Shown: positions 12,798 through 22,600 of the stretch, piece by piece
How the letters are laid out: each line of letters begins with the position of its first letter
Position numbering within the stretch: the stretch's first letter is position 1
Assembly: GCA_934047225.1 (NCBI GenBank)
Contig: OW203998.1
Location: 19,545,280 to 19,609,279, forward strand
DNA length: 64,000 nucleotides
Direction: 5' to 3'
Origin: Ypsolopha sequella
Taxonomy: Eukaryota > Arthropoda > Insecta > Lepidoptera > Ypsolophidae
Translations under genes and position numbers: made by a program
The notes under the pieces: model-generated
The model's input: the letters and a program-made list of their open reading frames with translations, nothing else
Database searches by the model: none
What the model was told of the DNA's origin: nothing

Positions 12798-13149
12798 GAG
12801 CGGTTTTCCAGACTGACCTTGATCAAGCTTTCAGAGGTAAACATAGATGGCGTTACCCTGCTTTCAAGTGTCAAAAATATTTTGTTGTGTATATATGGTG
12901 TTGTTTTCTACTTGGTGTTTCATTCAACTTTCAACATGGTCAGCCCATGCGTTGTGGCTAATTGTAAAAATATAGGAATACACAGTTTCCCTAAGAATTC
13001 ACTATGGAAATAACAATAGATCTTCGCAATAATACATGAATCTAGTGTTGCCAGAAACACATTTATTGACACTTTTAGTACAAGCTGCACCATCTATCGA
13101 GTCGTTCAGTACTACTTATTCTTTTTTAATTTGACTTTGAAAACCCCTC
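12798..13149 (+). mobile_element. Non-autonomous element carrying a THAP-finger fragment, copy B
   Basis: Same ends as copy A (GAGCGGTTTTC and GAAAACCCCTC) and the same internal start MVSPCVVANCKNIGIHSFPK at about 12934, then loss of frame. It lacks an internal segment of about 160 bp present in copy A. It encodes no full transposase. Confidence 0.55.
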
Positions 13150-13387
13150 ATTACAAATAATAAACAATCAAAAATCGTAATAATCTGTGGTCAATCAGAA
13201 ATAAAATTATCCTTCGTTGAGAAAAGACGTTCCGGAGGTGACGTTCTGAATATTCTCCCCTATAAGAGATGCAAAAAAGAAGTATCCATTTAAAAAAATA
13301 GGCAAGACGTGTAGATTTGGAGAAAAAAATATTGTCTTTTGTTTTGTAAGGTCATGCCTACCCTTAATTTTTATTTTATCAAAAAAA

Positions 13388-13560
13388 CAGCGGTTTGTGT
13401 CAGAGATACAAACGTAAATTATTGAAGTGGATACTTCTTAAGTCATCTCTTTACTTAATCAAAGAGGAAGGAATTAATGGCCGCCATAGATATCATAATA
13501 ATACCTTTGTCAGTGTTGGCAGCGCAATCGCTCACGAGGTATTTTTTTATTATTCCAATC
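13388..13560. repeat. Diverged dispersed repeat, copy 2
   Basis: Partner of 12588-12760, same orientation, with shared motifs GTGGATACTTCT and GCCATAGATAT. Confidence 0.5.
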
Positions 13561-13889
13561 CTTGGAGTTCATTCATTCATTTCATTCATTTATTTAATTC
13601 ATTAAACAATAAACATTGTATTTGAATATTATCCTTAGAACTAAAACACGGTATACAAAATAAAATTAAGATCATATACTGTTAACAAATAATGAGTGAT
13701 AATTTTATATGAATTATTAAAAAACGCAATAATCTGTAATAAGAATATAAAGTCATTATGCTAATACCTCAGAGCAATAGCTAAAGAACAAAATAACTCC
13801 CTCTAAAAGAACTACTTTTATTGTCAAGTTCTAAATAATTAAATTATATCCATGTCCCTAATAATATTATCAGGTATTTATTAAATTAA

Positions 13890-13982
13890 CTAAATTAACA
13901 TTATATCATTGCAATATAGAAACGCAGAAAGAAAAGTAAATCTGGATGTGAGGAGCTCTGAACCGGGATTCGCTCCCGTGCA
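13890..13982. repeat. SINE fragment
   Basis: Shares a segment (GAAACGCAGAAA, GTAAATCTGGAT, GAGGAGCTCTGAA) with the tRNA-derived SINE at 43676-43830. Only the part next to the tRNA-like region is kept. Confidence 0.5.
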
Positions 13983-14127
13983 GTGTGTTGTTCAATGGAA
14001 CAAAATGCAGGCTGTGCCTTTTCGTGTGTTTTTTTTTCTAATCCATCATTTTGTTCATGTTATGGGTCTATCAGTTTAGCACAAACTGACAGGACAGCGA
14101 GTACGACAGGAGAGACCCATCAGATAC
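13983..14127 (+). repeat. Left half of an interspersed repeat split by the DIRS element
   Basis: Resembles 28863-29020 (shared GTGTGTTGTTCAAT, TTTTCGTGTGTTTTT, GACAGGACAG). The homology breaks where the DIRS terminus begins, and the other half continues at 19356. So the element inserted into an older repeat. Confidence 0.6.
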
Positions 14128-14320
14128 TATTAAACCCACTGTACCGTTATTCGAAGCCCAATAAAAACATGAGAGAAGCATTGCTTGTTTCCGGAACAAA
14201 ATAGCCGTGCATTTCCGGTTCCGTCATGATCTTGTCATTATACCTGTCTTTTTAGCATCGTTTCCGCCTCCCGCCCAACCACCGGCAGTTTAGTTTTGTA
14301 GTCTAAATTTTTCATCATTG
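14128..14320 (+). repeat. DIRS left inverted terminal repeat
   Basis: Pairs with 19134-19355 in inverted orientation: for example the CCGGCAGTTTAGTTTTG and CATGAGAGAAGCATTGCTTG segments. The outermost bases (from TATTAAACCC) are unique to this end and are copied in the internal complementary region. Confidence 0.85.
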
Positions 14321-14673
14321 GCGTTGTGTTTCCGACAGAGGCGGTCGTCTGTTAAATACTAGCGAACGGTCCGCCATTTTTGGAATTTTGTCGTGCTACG
14401 AGTATTACCTACACGTGTTAAATTTATTAAGTGGAAAATAATTTCAAGGTAAAATCTTCGAAATTGGTAAGTCTTTACCCCGTTTATACATTCGTTAAAG
14501 CTTTGGGCAATTACCTAAAAGGAATTGCTGAATCTTTGCACGTCTAGTTTGGATTCAGCAAAAATATTTTTATTTTGTCCACTTTTCTTGTCCGGCATTA
14601 CTCATGGTTTTTTAATAAAAAATTACGTTATTTATACGAGTTAACGGTGTTACCGTTCGGTTACAGTATAAGC

Positions 14674-15888
14674 ATGAGTAATGTAATTCCGTCTGGGAGT
14701 GGAGAAGCGAACGACGACGGGCACCCAGAGAAACCACCACCGAAGAGACCACACAAGCGAGCGAGGTCGTCCAGCAGCAGCAGCACGACCAGCTCCACCT
14801 CGAGCTCTTCCAGCTCGGGAGGGGCGCGCCGTCGCAGGAGGAACAAGCGTAAGAAGCGCCAGGAAAAACGCAAGTTTGATCATTTATTTAATGAAATTTA
14901 CAACCTAAAACGACAGTTACATGCTGGGTCAAGCCATAGTGTTCACGAATCTATTGCGGACAGTGGCAATAAGGATGATCACATTGATTTAGATGCTAGC
15001 GATGAATTATTTGAGAACGAGGCCCATGTCGAACCCGTTATTAGCCTGTCGATCGCTACTAAAACAAAAGAACCGGCTGTACCTCTTGCGTCGTCCGAGA
15101 TGTTGCAACAGCTCAATGAGCTGCAGCGTTTCGATAATGATGACTGGAATAACGTTCGATACGCGGACGTGCAGAAATCATGTGTTTTGACACCTGGCTT
15201 TACGGATTTGGATCCCAACGAAGAGGTTAGACGTTACGATGTTTCAAAAACCAATTGTAACATGGAAAAAGCTTTTGCGGGCATTACCTGTGCCTTGTTA
15301 AAACAGCGAGATTCGCTACAAAATGAAATGCAACGTTTTCTGACCTGGGCTCGTCAAGCTAATGATCTTAATTACAGCGAAGTATATGCAAAGTTGACAG
15401 AGGTTTTTTCACAAGGTGAGTATTTCAAGGCATCAAGCGATACAATTCAACTAGTGTGTGGACACAGAGCCGAACTTATTCAGCACAGGAGGGAAGCCAT
15501 ACTGGCCTCTGTCAAAGATCCCTATTACAAAAATGTGTTTCGCAAAATACCCCCAACATGCTTGAATCTTTTCAATGCTGAGAAATTTAGTGCTGTGCTG
15601 GAAAAGGCTGGAGGAGTGAAGAATGTGTTCTGGCCTAAAGATAGGGATCGTATTACCTCTGCTCCGCAGACCGATCCCAAGACATCTTTCCTAGCTCCAG
15701 GGCAGACGAAGTTTGCGAATCAAGCATCACGTGGTAAGTACGACTCGCGTAAAAAAGCGAGTACTAATTTTCGAGGGCGAGGAAATAAGAATCCAAGCTC
15801 CAGAGGCCGCGATAATTCGCATAGAGGAGCTCGACACCGCTCGCCTACATCCCACCGGGATAAGAGAGGTCGTTTACACAAATATTGA
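14674..15888 (+). CDS. DIRS ORF1, gag-like protein
   Basis: Probable nucleocapsid-like protein of the DIRS element, 404 codons from the ATG at 14674. The frame is open upstream to 14575, but only a TTG starts there, so the ATG was preferred. The N-terminal 60 residues or so hold a Ser-rich run followed by an Arg/Lys-rich patch (RRRRRNKRKKRQEKRK), a likely nucleic-acid-binding or nuclear-localising segment. An acidic middle follows, and the C terminus is again basic with RG/SRG motifs (FRGRGNKNPSSRGRD). No CCHC knuckle is present, which is normal for DIRS gag. The last 176 bp overlap the start of the RT frame. Confidence 0.8.
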   Translation: MSNVIPSGSGEANDDGHPEKPPPKRPHKRARSSSSSSTTSSTSSSSSSGGARRRRRNKRKKRQEKRKFDHLFNEIYNLKRQLHAGSSHSVHESIADSGNKDDHIDLDASDELFENEAHVEPVISLSIATKTKEPAVPLASSEMLQQLNELQRFDNDDWNNVRYADVQKSCVLTPGFTDLDPNEEVRRYDVSKTNCNMEKAFAGITCALLKQRDSLQNEMQRFLTWARQANDLNYSEVYAKLTEVFSQGEYFKASSDTIQLVCGHRAELIQHRREAILASVKDPYYKNVFRKIPPTCLNLFNAEKFSAVLEKAGGVKNVFWPKDRDRITSAPQTDPKTSFLAPGQTKFANQASRGKYDSRKKASTNFRGRGNKNPSSRGRDNSHRGARHRSPTSHRDKRGRLHKY

Positions 15889-17761
15889 CTCAAACAAGAC
15901 GTTTCGTGCCGGACAGCTCAGTCTGTACTACAGCCACTGGGAACAGCTTGGGGCTCCGCCTTACATTCTCAATATAATAAAAGGTTATCGCATACCGTTC
16001 AAAAGGAAGCCACCGCTTTGTCCACCGAACTACAGCAAAAGCAACACCTTAGTCTCCAAAGAAATGTCGGAGGTCATAAACAAAATGCGAGTTCAAAATG
16101 TATTGAGGGTAGCCAAAAACTCACCGAGTTTTGTGCCTACAATATTCCTCCGACCCAAGAGCGACGGTACTTCAAGACCAATTTTCAATCTCAAGAACTT
16201 GAACCAATTTGTTCACACCGACAAATTTCGACTGGTAAACGTGCACAGTGTGCTAGACTTTCTACAACCCCAAGACTGGATGGCAAAGATCGATATTTAC
16301 CAGGCATACTTTCATTTGCCTGTTTCCATGAGCCACCGGCGCTTCCTACGTCTGATTTTCGATGGCATTCTGCTAGAAATGACGTGTCTACCATTTGGTC
16401 TGAGTTCAGCCCCGAGGATTTTCGCATCCCTTACCAACTGGATTGCTCATCAACTAAGAAACCGGGGAGTACGTCTACTCGTCTATCTGGACGATTTTTT
16501 CTTGAGCCACCAAGACCTGAATACTCTGAAAGAACAAATTTTCATGACGGTGGACCTACTGGAGCACCTAGGATGGACTATCAACAAAGAGAAGTCTGTG
16601 CTCCAGCCACAAAAAGCTCTGGAATTCCTTGGAATTGTATGGGACACGTGGCAGAATGTGAAGTACATTCCAGACAGATTGGCGTTCAGGCTAGAATCAC
16701 AAATACAAGACTTAGTATTGAAGGAGAAAGCAACTCTTGCAGAGCTGCAGAAACTTATAGGCCTCATGAATTTTGTCAGTTTTGCGGTCCCAAGAGGACG
16801 TCTGCACTATCGCGCTTTGCAGGTACAAGCCAATACATTACTTCGAGCGGATATAATGAGGTCATGTCCGTTGCCCCAGAACGCTTACAAGGAGCTAAAA
16901 TGGTGGCTAGAGAATTGCAGACGAGGCTCGATCATTCACAGTCCCTTGCTGACGCATTATCTTACAACAGATGCAAGCGATTTAGGATGGGGGGGCAAAA
17001 TGGACAGCAAAAGCATACTTGGAACATGGACAGCATCAGAGCAAAAACTCCATTGCAATCAAAAGGAAATGATTGCCATTTTAAAAATTTTAAAAGGTCA
17101 TTGTCAGCACCTGAGTTCGAAGGCTCTTTATGTTCAGTGCGACAACAAGACTGTTGTCTCTTACTTGCGCAACGAAGGCGGAACGAAATCCGCAGCCTTG
17201 ACAGAGTTAACAGCGAAAGTTTTTCAAATTCTGGACCTCTTCAATATACACATGACAATATATCACATTCCTGGAAATTACAATTGTCACGCCGATCACT
17301 TGTCCCGCCAAAAAACTCCACCGGAGTGGCATTTGCTCCCACAAGTGACACAAGTTATATTCAACAAATGGGGAGTCCCTGTGATGGACCTGTTTGCCTC
17401 TCGTCAAGCCCACGTAGTGAAGAGTTACTGTACACTCGACAGGTCAGACGAGGGGGCGAGCGGCTACGATGCACTAGGAATGACATGGAACTTCTCCCTT
17501 GCATGGATATTTCCTCCCCCCTATCTCATACCCAGAATATTATCATATCTGAACAAAGCCCAGGGAACTTACCTGATTGTAGTCCCTCGATGGGAAAAGG
17601 TATATTGGAGGCCAGACCTGAAGAGCAGGGCTCTTGCAGCACCATTCACGATCAAGAACCTGTCGCAGGTTCTAGTAGATATATCGACGGGCAATCCACC
17701 GCCCAAAGTAGCAGAAATGATGCTGGAGGTATGGAAATGTGGGGGTGGAATCCGCACCTAA
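15713..17761 (+). CDS. DIRS ORF2: reverse transcriptase, RNase H, methyltransferase-like domain
   Basis: Copies element RNA into DNA. The true start is unknown: the frame opens inside ORF1 and no ATG stands out, so expression may need a shifted or internal start. Reverse transcriptase motifs run from about 16100 to 16750, with the catalytic VYLDDFF at about 16481-16500. RNase H follows: TTDASDLGWGG, the QKEMIAI glutamate, YVQCDNKTVV and NCHADHLSRQ supply the usual D-E-D-D set. The C-terminal part (VMDLFASRQAH, GASGYDALGMTW, WIFPPPYLIPR, VVPRWEKVYWRPD) is the Dam-methyltransferase-like region typical of DIRS elements. The stop at 17761 overlaps the recombinase start by 31 bp. No internal stops. 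Confidence 0.88.
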   Translation: MRIKHHVVSTTRVKKRVLIFEGEEIRIQAPEAAIIRIEELDTARLHPTGIREVVYTNIDSNKTFRAGQLSLYYSHWEQLGAPPYILNIIKGYRIPFKRKPPLCPPNYSKSNTLVSKEMSEVINKMRVQNVLRVAKNSPSFVPTIFLRPKSDGTSRPIFNLKNLNQFVHTDKFRLVNVHSVLDFLQPQDWMAKIDIYQAYFHLPVSMSHRRFLRLIFDGILLEMTCLPFGLSSAPRIFASLTNWIAHQLRNRGVRLLVYLDDFFLSHQDLNTLKEQIFMTVDLLEHLGWTINKEKSVLQPQKALEFLGIVWDTWQNVKYIPDRLAFRLESQIQDLVLKEKATLAELQKLIGLMNFVSFAVPRGRLHYRALQVQANTLLRADIMRSCPLPQNAYKELKWWLENCRRGSIIHSPLLTHYLTTDASDLGWGGKMDSKSILGTWTASEQKLHCNQKEMIAILKILKGHCQHLSSKALYVQCDNKTVVSYLRNEGGTKSAALTELTAKVFQILDLFNIHMTIYHIPGNYNCHADHLSRQKTPPEWHLLPQVTQVIFNKWGVPVMDLFASRQAHVVKSYCTLDRSDEGASGYDALGMTWNFSLAWIFPPPYLIPRILSYLNKAQGTYLIVVPRWEKVYWRPDLKSRALAAPFTIKNLSQVLVDISTGNPPPKVAEMMLEVWKCGGGIRT

Positions 17762-18720
17762 TTGGTTGGACGGATGAACAGAAAAAGTTATTGGCCTCGG
17801 GTTGGCGTGTATCAACATTAAACACTTATAAACCAGCATGGAATAAATGGACAAGATGGGCAACCAATAATGGTATAGATATCTATAAACCAAGTGGCTC
17901 CCAGTTAGCTAGATTTTTGGCTGACCTTCATCAAAAAGAAGGCCTTGCGCTAAGTACAATTTTAGTCCATAAATCAGTAGTGTCAACTTTTTGTGATCCC
18001 AACGAATCTCAAAAACTAAGCAGTCACTCGATGGTAAAGCAGGTTTTAAAATCAATATCCCTTGCAAAACCAAAACGACCAAAGCCGCCTATTTGGGACA
18101 TTGATAGACTCATACAGTATATGAGTAGCAAAGTACCTAATACAACAAGTTTGTATGAGACCTCTAAGTACACAGCGGCTATACTTCTCTTGTGCTCGGG
18201 CAGACGGGTTCATGACCTGACATTGCTAAAAATTTCACAAGATCACTGCACAATCTCAGACGACAGTATTATACTCTTCCCCGCTTTCGGTTCCAAAACT
18301 GATACAGTGACTCGTCAACAATCCGGATGGAAACTTTTGGCGAATAAGGATAACAAAGCTACAGACCCAGTATTCTGGACAAACAACTTGATCAAGTTGT
18401 CTCGGTCAAGAAGGGACTTGATCAAATCCGATAATTTGTTCCTTAGTACATCGGGCGTTCCAAAGCCAGCAACACGTACTATTATCGGAGGCTGGATAAA
18501 GAAATTACTCCAAGAAGCGGGTATAGAAGGGACTCCAGGCAGTTTTAGATCAGCTGTAGCGTCTAAAAACTGGATCGAGAACTTTTCATTAGACGATATT
18601 CTCGCGAGAGGTAATTGGAGATCAGTGAACACGTTCCGTAAATACTACTGTCGAGAGATTGCGAAAGCATCTACCCCAAATGCGAACATTATTACAAAAC
18701 ATTTTCTTCCGACAAGTTGA
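17731..18720 (+). CDS. DIRS ORF3: tyrosine recombinase
   Basis: Recombinase thought to insert the circular DNA intermediate. I start it at the ATG at 17731, just upstream of the SAM-like N-terminal DNA-binding region (GWRVSTLNTYKPAWNKWTRW, 329 codons). The same frame is open back to 16018, right through the RT domain, but that part has no recombinase similarity. Catalytic landmarks: CSGRRVHDLTLL with the first Arg, GSFRSAVAS with the second Arg, and RGNWRSVNTFRKYY with the nucleophile Tyr. The usual His of the H-x-x-R box is not obvious in GSFR. Confidence 0.87.
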   Translation: MEMWGWNPHLIGWTDEQKKLLASGWRVSTLNTYKPAWNKWTRWATNNGIDIYKPSGSQLARFLADLHQKEGLALSTILVHKSVVSTFCDPNESQKLSSHSMVKQVLKSISLAKPKRPKPPIWDIDRLIQYMSSKVPNTTSLYETSKYTAAILLLCSGRRVHDLTLLKISQDHCTISDDSIILFPAFGSKTDTVTRQQSGWKLLANKDNKATDPVFWTNNLIKLSRSRRDLIKSDNLFLSTSGVPKPATRTIIGGWIKKLLQEAGIEGTPGSFRSAVASKNWIENFSLDDILARGNWRSVNTFRKYYCREIAKASTPNANIITKHFLPTS

Positions 18721-18987
18721 TTTAATACAAAAGCTATGTTTTGATTTTTAATTATATGAAGTTTAAATTAACGCATTTATTTTGCAATAACACGGATATT
18801 GTGATTGTTATTTGATACAAATACTTTGAATTGGAGAGGTAAATAAATGATTGATCAGTAATTTACATTTTTTGCAAATTAATCCTAGTATTTTTTGCTA
18901 CAAATGCTTTTGTCATTTCATAAGTATCATCTTTATCAGTCACATTGGCGTTATTCACCACCAACCACCAGGCGATAACAAACACGT

Positions 18988-19098
18988 CTCTCATGTTTTT
19001 ATTGGGCTTCGAATAACGGTACAGTGGGTTTAATAGAGCCGTTTTACCTGTAAATAAAACGGTTATTAAACATACTTACCTTATTCGAAGCCCAATAA
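18988..19098 (-). repeat. DIRS internal complementary region
   Basis: Contains, in inverted orientation, the outer end of the left repeat (GGTACAGTGGGTTTAATAG) followed directly by the outer end of the right repeat (CTTACCTTATTCGAAG). This is the hallmark that lets DIRS elements rebuild both termini through a circular intermediate. Confidence 0.85.
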
Positions 19099-19133
19099 CT
19101 TAAAGCCTGCCTGGTGGCATTAACATAGAGACG

Positions 19134-19355
19134 CAATGATGAAAAATTTAGACTACAAAACTAAACTGCCGGTGGTTGGGCGGGAGGCGGAAACGATGCT
19201 AAAAAGACAGGTATAATGACAAGATCATGACGGAACCGGAAATGCACGGCTATTTTGTTCCGGAAACAAGCAATGCTTCTCTCATGTTTTTATTGGGCTT
19301 CGAATAAGGTAAGTATGTTTAATAACCGTTTTATTTACAGGTAAAACGGCTCTAT
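19134..19355 (+). repeat. DIRS right inverted terminal repeat
   Basis: Inverted partner of 14128-14320, longer by its unique outer end (GTTTAATAACCGTTTTATTT to GGCTCTAT), which is repeated in the internal complementary region. Confidence 0.83.
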
Positions 19356-19430
19356 TATTGAGGCAGAACAGGCAGTATGGCTTAGCCTTTCCCTGACGGG
19401 ATAAATTACAAAGAATAAAAAAAAAAAATG
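19356..19430 (+). repeat. Right half of the repeat split by DIRS
   Basis: Continues the interspersed repeat of 13983-14127: CTTAGCCTTTCCCTGACGGG then an A-rich tail, comparable to GCCTTTCCACTTAGTGGG and the A-rich end at about 29090-29120. Confidence 0.45.
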
Positions 19431-19605
19431 CATTGGCAATGGCAACACTCGTCAAGAAATGTCAAAAAATGTCAAATGTCAAAGCACAAAGTGCCACAAA
19501 CCCAAAGCAAAAATTTGCACTACAAAATATGATAATAACCAAAATGTAGAATCATTTTCACAAGATTACAAATTTAGATACAGATACTATTAAAATAAAT
19601 TCGTA

Positions 19606-22600
19606 ATGTCTTTTATTCTCAAGCCTAACTTTAAATCAATAAGCGCTTTTTTCCGATTATACAGGTAAGTAAACATAGATTTATTTCACTCTATTATCTG
19701 AAACGTCTCTTGAAGTTTTTGTTTTATATAATTTCAGTGTATCCAGACAGAATCATTACGAAGTTCTTAAATTGCAGAAGAGTTGCAGCGACAAAGATAT
19801 CAAGGAAGCTTTCTTTAAATTGAGCAAAGAGGTAAGATTCAAAAATTTCCAAAATAACAGCTGATTTGGTTTTGGTGTATAAACTAAGAACTAAGAATAA
19901 TTCATACCAAAGATTTTCTTGGTTTCTATGTAGCGTTTTGCAACTAAATCTAAAATTTCATCAACAATCTGCTTTTGTGCATGTAATACTGTTGATAGAC
20001 AGATCTGACCCTCTGTTATAAAGCGTTTCTGTAACATCCAAAACTGGCAGATGAATGATATCAAGTTTGTGGAGTACCTACATAACCTATGCCATGACCC
20101 TAAGCATCAAGTATGCGAAATGAAGATTTCTGCAACTTGAAAATTGTTGATTGGAAAATTTGAAAATCATCACATTACAAGAACAAATTAGTTAAGAGCT
20201 TCGGACACATCACAGACAGTGGTGTGCACAGAACTTTTTTCCGGAAAAGCAATCAGAAGGTCAAGTACAACAATAAAAAAAATGTGAAAAATTTTTAATA
20301 ACACTTTGAAAAAGAAAGTTTGTATGACGCCAGGGTAGGCACTGCCTTTCCTAGAGTGAACATTTTCATACAAACTTTTTTTTTCAAAGTGTTATTTAAA
20401 TTTTTTCATTTTTTTTTATTGTCGTACTTAACCTTCTGATTGCTTTTCCGGAAAAAAGTTCTGTACATGCCACTGATCACAGATTATATAATTCCAAAAG
20501 TAATTTTTCTAGAAGTGTAAAATTTTAATAATTCCAGTACCACCCAGACAAGAACAAAGATGTCAAAGCACAAGAACATTTTGTGCGCATTGTGGAAGCG
20601 TATAATGTCCTCAGTAAACCGGGGAGTCGAGCACAATATGACAGCATAATGCATGTGCCAAGTTCAAGCACTGGCTCATATGAATCCTATGTGTACAGAA
20701 CACATGTTCCTTACAAGTAAGTATTTTGATGTTTAGGTGCGGTCATAGCTTACACTTTTTGGGGGGGTCATCTTGGCTCAAGTACAGTTCCACGCGTTTA
20801 TTATTTTAATAAATCTTTTGAGTACTTTTTTACTTTTTGGCTATTTTTTTTCATTTCATTGGTTAGACTTTTAGCAGTTAATAATCCATTCAAAACGGTC
20901 CTAAACTGCAAAGTTTTAGGAGATTTTGGAATTAGCGCAGATGATTTGAGGGGTCATGATCCCTGTGACCCCCTCCCTCAGACCGCCACTGTCTATATTT
21001 CTGTCAAGAAAATGACCCAAAGTTGAGGGTCTATGTGTTCTACCGATAACAGAAAACTTGAAAACAAGGCTTTACACCGGATTAAGCACCATTTAGCAGC
21101 ATTGTGAAAAACCTGCCTTTTTCCAATTGATCGAAACAGAACACTTACACTCAAAATTTGTTAAATAGCTATTCGGGTAGTTCTTTTTTATGACCAATTT
21201 GAAATGAAAGGAGTTTAGGTACTTTAAAAAATGTTCTGATGTGTTTTTATTTATAATATATATTATGAGGTTAGCTTATATGATAGCTAGATAATGGTAT
21301 AGTTACATGAGATAATCAGCAATAATCTATAACAATCGGAATAAAATAAATTTTCCTTTCTGTTCCCTGTTTATACGGAAAAGTGTTCTCCCTTTTGCAC
21401 CTGCATCACAATACTTAATTTACATGGTGTATAATATTCATATATAAGTATATAGATAATTATACATATAATACTCTTAATATTATTTAATGGTACGTTA
21501 ATTTAGCTGCAAAACAATAGAAGTTCAAAGTTCCTAAAAATGGCTATTGTTTTTTATGTGTTTTAATCATAGTTGTGTTAATTTTTGTTTATTGTTTTAA
21601 GTATCCTTATGGATGAACAGGCAGTGACAGAATAACAGCGTCTCTTTGCTTCTGGCTTAAGGGACAAAAGCTGAGTCACCGACTTTTTCAACAGAACCTG
21701 TCTAATCCTAAATAGTCTTTAAGTATTATGTGTTTTGTGTTATGTTCTGTTGAATAAAAATCTTTTTTTTTTTTTTTTTTAGATTCGTGCAAACATCGAA
21801 TATTACGTTAGTGAAATTTAAGATAGCAACAAGAACATTTAAAAAATATTTGTATAAACTAAGAACAATACAAAATTCTGATTAAGTGCTCCTGCGTCAC
21901 GGTTTTTGCAACGTATAAATAGAAATAATAAAAAATTCACGGTATAACTAAAAATATGTTATGATTTCAGAAATAAATTTTGTTAATGTTGTAATTCTTC
22001 ATAATATAAAAATAATTCAAATATATTTTTAAAACATATTTTATACAGGTTGAGGACAATTTTGTGGTCATAAAAAAGGAGAATTACCCATTCAACAAAA
22101 CCTACCTATGTATTGTGTAAACTGTCATAGTAAAATTTCCATTGGTTTCTGTAAGTTAGAATTTTAAAATTCAAATTTACTGAAACTAATGGAAACTTTG
22201 CATTGGCAGCATACACAATACATAGGTATTGTGTATGCTGCCGTGCCAATGAAGTGCCAGTGCCCCCGTCCGAGTCCGTAGATAAGGACTGTCAGCTTTA
22301 CCAGCGTTCCAAAACACCAGTCTCCACACCTGAACCTAAGAGCAAGGTTACCCGTCGAAGGCAACGTCGCCGTTCTGCTCGCCTTCGTCGAGGCTCCAGT
22401 CATGGCGCAGAACCATCATCCACTCCTGCAGTGGAAACCGTGTCAGACCCTTCACCTACATCTGACGCGCTGCCCACGCCGAGCTCTTCCCCTCAGCCCT
22501 CTGAGCCCTTGTCGGTTGCTGCGTCAGCGACTAAATCCTCGGCGTCGCAAGGACATAATACTGTTGTGTTTACAGACACTATTGGAAAAAAGGTTTTGAA

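Larger units (their letters stand above)
14128..19355 (+). mobile_element. DIRS-type tyrosine-recombinase retrotransposon, structurally complete
   Basis: About 5.2 kb with the diagnostic DIRS layout: inverted terminal repeats (14128-14320 and 19134-19355), an internal complementary region (18988-19098) that pairs with both outer ends joined together, and three overlapping ORFs (gag-like, RT/RNase H/methyltransferase-like, tyrosine recombinase). DIRS elements lack an aspartic protease and DDE integrase and are thought to insert a circular intermediate by recombination without target duplications. No target duplication is visible here. All three frames are open without stops, so it may be recent. 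It lies about 250 bp upstream of the J-domain gene start codon. Confidence 0.9.

Noticed and set aside
13983..14204. 73-codon plus-strand ORF with Cys residues
   Set aside because: It spans the junction of an interspersed repeat and the DIRS terminus, so it is not a real gene.
14650..14883. Antisense ORFs opposite the DIRS gag start
   Set aside because: Shadows of the Ser/Arg-rich low-complexity coding sequence.
16018..17730. Upstream 570 codons of the 900-codon frame ending at 18720, as a separate protein
   Set aside because: The composition is not protein-like and the recombinase similarity begins only near 17740; this part underlies the RT domain in another frame. Kept only as a finding on dual openness.
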